Of a stretch of 5,848 nucleotides of DNA, positions 4,881-5,848 are shown piece by piece. Position numbers and translations under genes: made by a program. Within the stretch, counting starts at the first letter, position 1. Each line of letters starts with the position of its first letter. Source of the stretch: CAZYAK01 sp964645935 (GTDB taxonomy: Bacteria > Patescibacteriota > Gracilibacteria > Peribacterales > Peribacteraceae). Location of the stretch: the NCBI GenBank assembly GCA_964645935.1, contig CAZYAK010000082.1:1-5848 (forward strand), read 5' to 3'. Below the pieces are notes generated by a model, which saw only the letters and a program-made list of their open reading frames with translations, did no database searches and was not told the DNA's origin.

Positions 4881-5828
4881 ATGACCGCCAATCTCAAGAC
4901 CTCCGCCGAGCGCCTATCGCTCAACGCACACCTGTACCACGTGTCCAAGGTCCACGATGACCTGCGGCACCTCATCCTCGACATCTCGCGCGCTGCGAAG
5001 TACATCCAGTTTGCCATCCGCACCACGGAGGCGGGATTGGCCGGCAGCCGCAACCAGTTCGGGGAGGACCAAGTGAAGCTGGATGTTCTGAGCGACGACA
5101 TCATCAGCGCGCACCTTCGGGAGAGCAAGCTCTGCAACTCCTTCATCTCGGAAGAGCAGAAGAGCGTCGTGGAGCTGGAAACGGAGGCGCCGTACTCGGT
5201 GGTCTTCGATCCGTTGGATGGCTCTTCGCTCGTCGATGTGAACTTTGCGGTGGGCTCCATCTTCGGCATCTACCAGGGCGCATCGGTGGTGGGGCGGAAA
5301 TCGCGCGAGCTCAAGGCCGCGCTCTACGTGGTGTACGGCCCGCGGACGCTCCTCGTCTACTCGGCCGGCAACGGCGTGCACGAGTTTATCCTCAATGACG
5401 TGGGCGAATTTGTGCTGCTGCGCGAGTACCTGGGCATCGGCGACGTCGCCAAGAACTACAGTCCCGGCAACCTCGCGGCCATCGGCGACAATGCTGGCTA
5501 CAAGCAGGTGGTGGAAGGATGGCTTTCCAACGCCAAAATGACGATGCGCTACTCCGGCTGCATGGCCGCAGACTGCCACCACATTCTCAGCAAGGGGCAG
5601 GGGGTGTTCTGCAACGTGGGCGGCGCTAAGTACCCGGACGGGAAGCTGCGTCTGGTCTTTGAGTGCGGGCCCTTCGCCTATCTTGCCGAGCAGGCCGGCG
5701 GTGCGGCCTCCAACGGCACGATTCCCATCCTTGACGTCATGATCTCGGACATCGACCAGCGAACGCCGCTCGTGATCGGATCCAAGACCGAGGTCGAACG
5801 GGTGTGTGAGATGTTGGGGAAGAAATAA
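4881..5828 (+). CDS. fbp: Class I fructose-1,6-/sedoheptulose-1,7-bisphosphatase family protein
   Basis: This 315-residue protein belongs to the class I FBPase family, Mg-dependent sugar bisphosphatases that remove the C1 phosphate in gluconeogenesis or the pentose cycle. Metal-site motifs are present: GEDQVKLDVLSDD (61-73), ISEEQ (89-93), FDPLDGSS (109-116) and FECGP (260-264, Glu261). Substrate-site equivalents are RYSG (223-226) and GKLRL (254-258). Several segments recall plant and algal sedoheptulose bisphosphatases more than classical FBPase: SSLVDVNFAVGSIFG (115-129), YGPRT (152-156), SPGNLAAIGDNAGY (194-207) and ISDIDQRTPLVIGSK (288-302). This resemblance is from memory, not an alignment. 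The N-terminus lacks the TGELT-type AMP site of allosteric FBPases and has no Cys before residue 85, so AMP or thioredoxin-type control as in animal or chloroplast enzymes is unlikely. The substrate could be fructose or sedoheptulose bisphosphate, or both. It follows gap by 80 bases on the same strand, which fits an anabolic sugar-phosphate role. The ATG at 4881 starts the conserved protein; the TAA stop is 20 bases from the window end. Confidence 0.92.
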   Translation: MTANLKTSAERLSLNAHLYHVSKVHDDLRHLILDISRAAKYIQFAIRTTEAGLAGSRNQFGEDQVKLDVLSDDIISAHLRESKLCNSFISEEQKSVVELETEAPYSVVFDPLDGSSLVDVNFAVGSIFGIYQGASVVGRKSRELKAALYVVYGPRTLLVYSAGNGVHEFILNDVGEFVLLREYLGIGDVAKNYSPGNLAAIGDNAGYKQVVEGWLSNAKMTMRYSGCMAADCHHILSKGQGVFCNVGGAKYPDGKLRLVFECGPFAYLAEQAGGAASNGTIPILDVMISDIDQRTPLVIGSKTEVERVCEMLGKK

Positions 5829-5848
5829 GTGCACGGTCCAGAAGGGTT

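Noticed and set aside
3790..5828. A Calvin cycle locus
   Set aside because: An NADP-type GAPDH and an SBPase-like enzyme are suggestive, but no RuBisCO or phosphoribulokinase is present and both enzymes fit gluconeogenesis.
4914..5834. 306-codon open frame on the minus strand opposite fbp
   Set aside because: It mirrors the class I bisphosphatase gene, whose motifs are intact on the plus strand; its own translation shows no family features.

Overview
This is a GC-rich bacterial window in which essentially all the sequence is coding. Six genes lie on the plus strand: the 3' end of recA, a Nudix hydrolase, dnaB, mraY, a glyceraldehyde-3-phosphate dehydrogenase (gap), and a class I fructose/sedoheptulose bisphosphatase (fbp). 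There are no RNA genes, mobile elements, CRISPR arrays or inteins, and no gene-free gap exceeds about 120 bases. RecA, DnaB and a peptidoglycan-type MraY make it bacterial. The Nudix and GAPDH sequence style and the unusual gene neighbourhood (mraY outside a cell-wall cluster) remind me of Patescibacteria/CPR genomes, but that is a weak inference and the phylum is not established.

Layout: 1-177 is the RecA C-terminus (gene enters from the left). A strong hairpin at 204-230 separates it from the Nudix gene (265-777). The replicative helicase dnaB is 896-2275 and mraY (lipid I synthesis) is 2344-3708. gap (3790-4800) and the bisphosphatase (4881-5828) form a sugar-phosphate pair at the right edge. 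Intergenic gaps are 68-118 bases, long enough for each gene to have its own promoter.

The main points are these. (1) All five complete genes lack a convincing Shine-Dalgarno sequence (fbp is ambiguous) and have a TANNNT hexamer ending 7-10 bases before the ATG. This is the geometry of leaderless transcription, where the mRNA begins at or just before the start codon. (2) MraY is about 80-90 residues longer than usual. The extra length sits mainly between the Asp-Asp-Tyr motif and the NAVNVTDG motif, adds two predicted membrane helices, and may be a tandem duplication of the following helix pair. (3) GAPDH has Ala where NAD-specific enzymes have the ribose-binding Asp, and lacks the Leu-Pro pair of the S-loop, so it looks NADP(H)-preferring, as in gluconeogenic GapB. 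(4) The adjacent bisphosphatase carries several segments that recall eukaryotic sedoheptulose-1,7-bisphosphatases more than classical FBPase. Together gap and the bisphosphatase suggest an anabolic, sugar-building direction (gluconeogenesis or ribose-phosphate formation). No RuBisCO or phosphoribulokinase is present in the window, so a Calvin cycle cannot be claimed.
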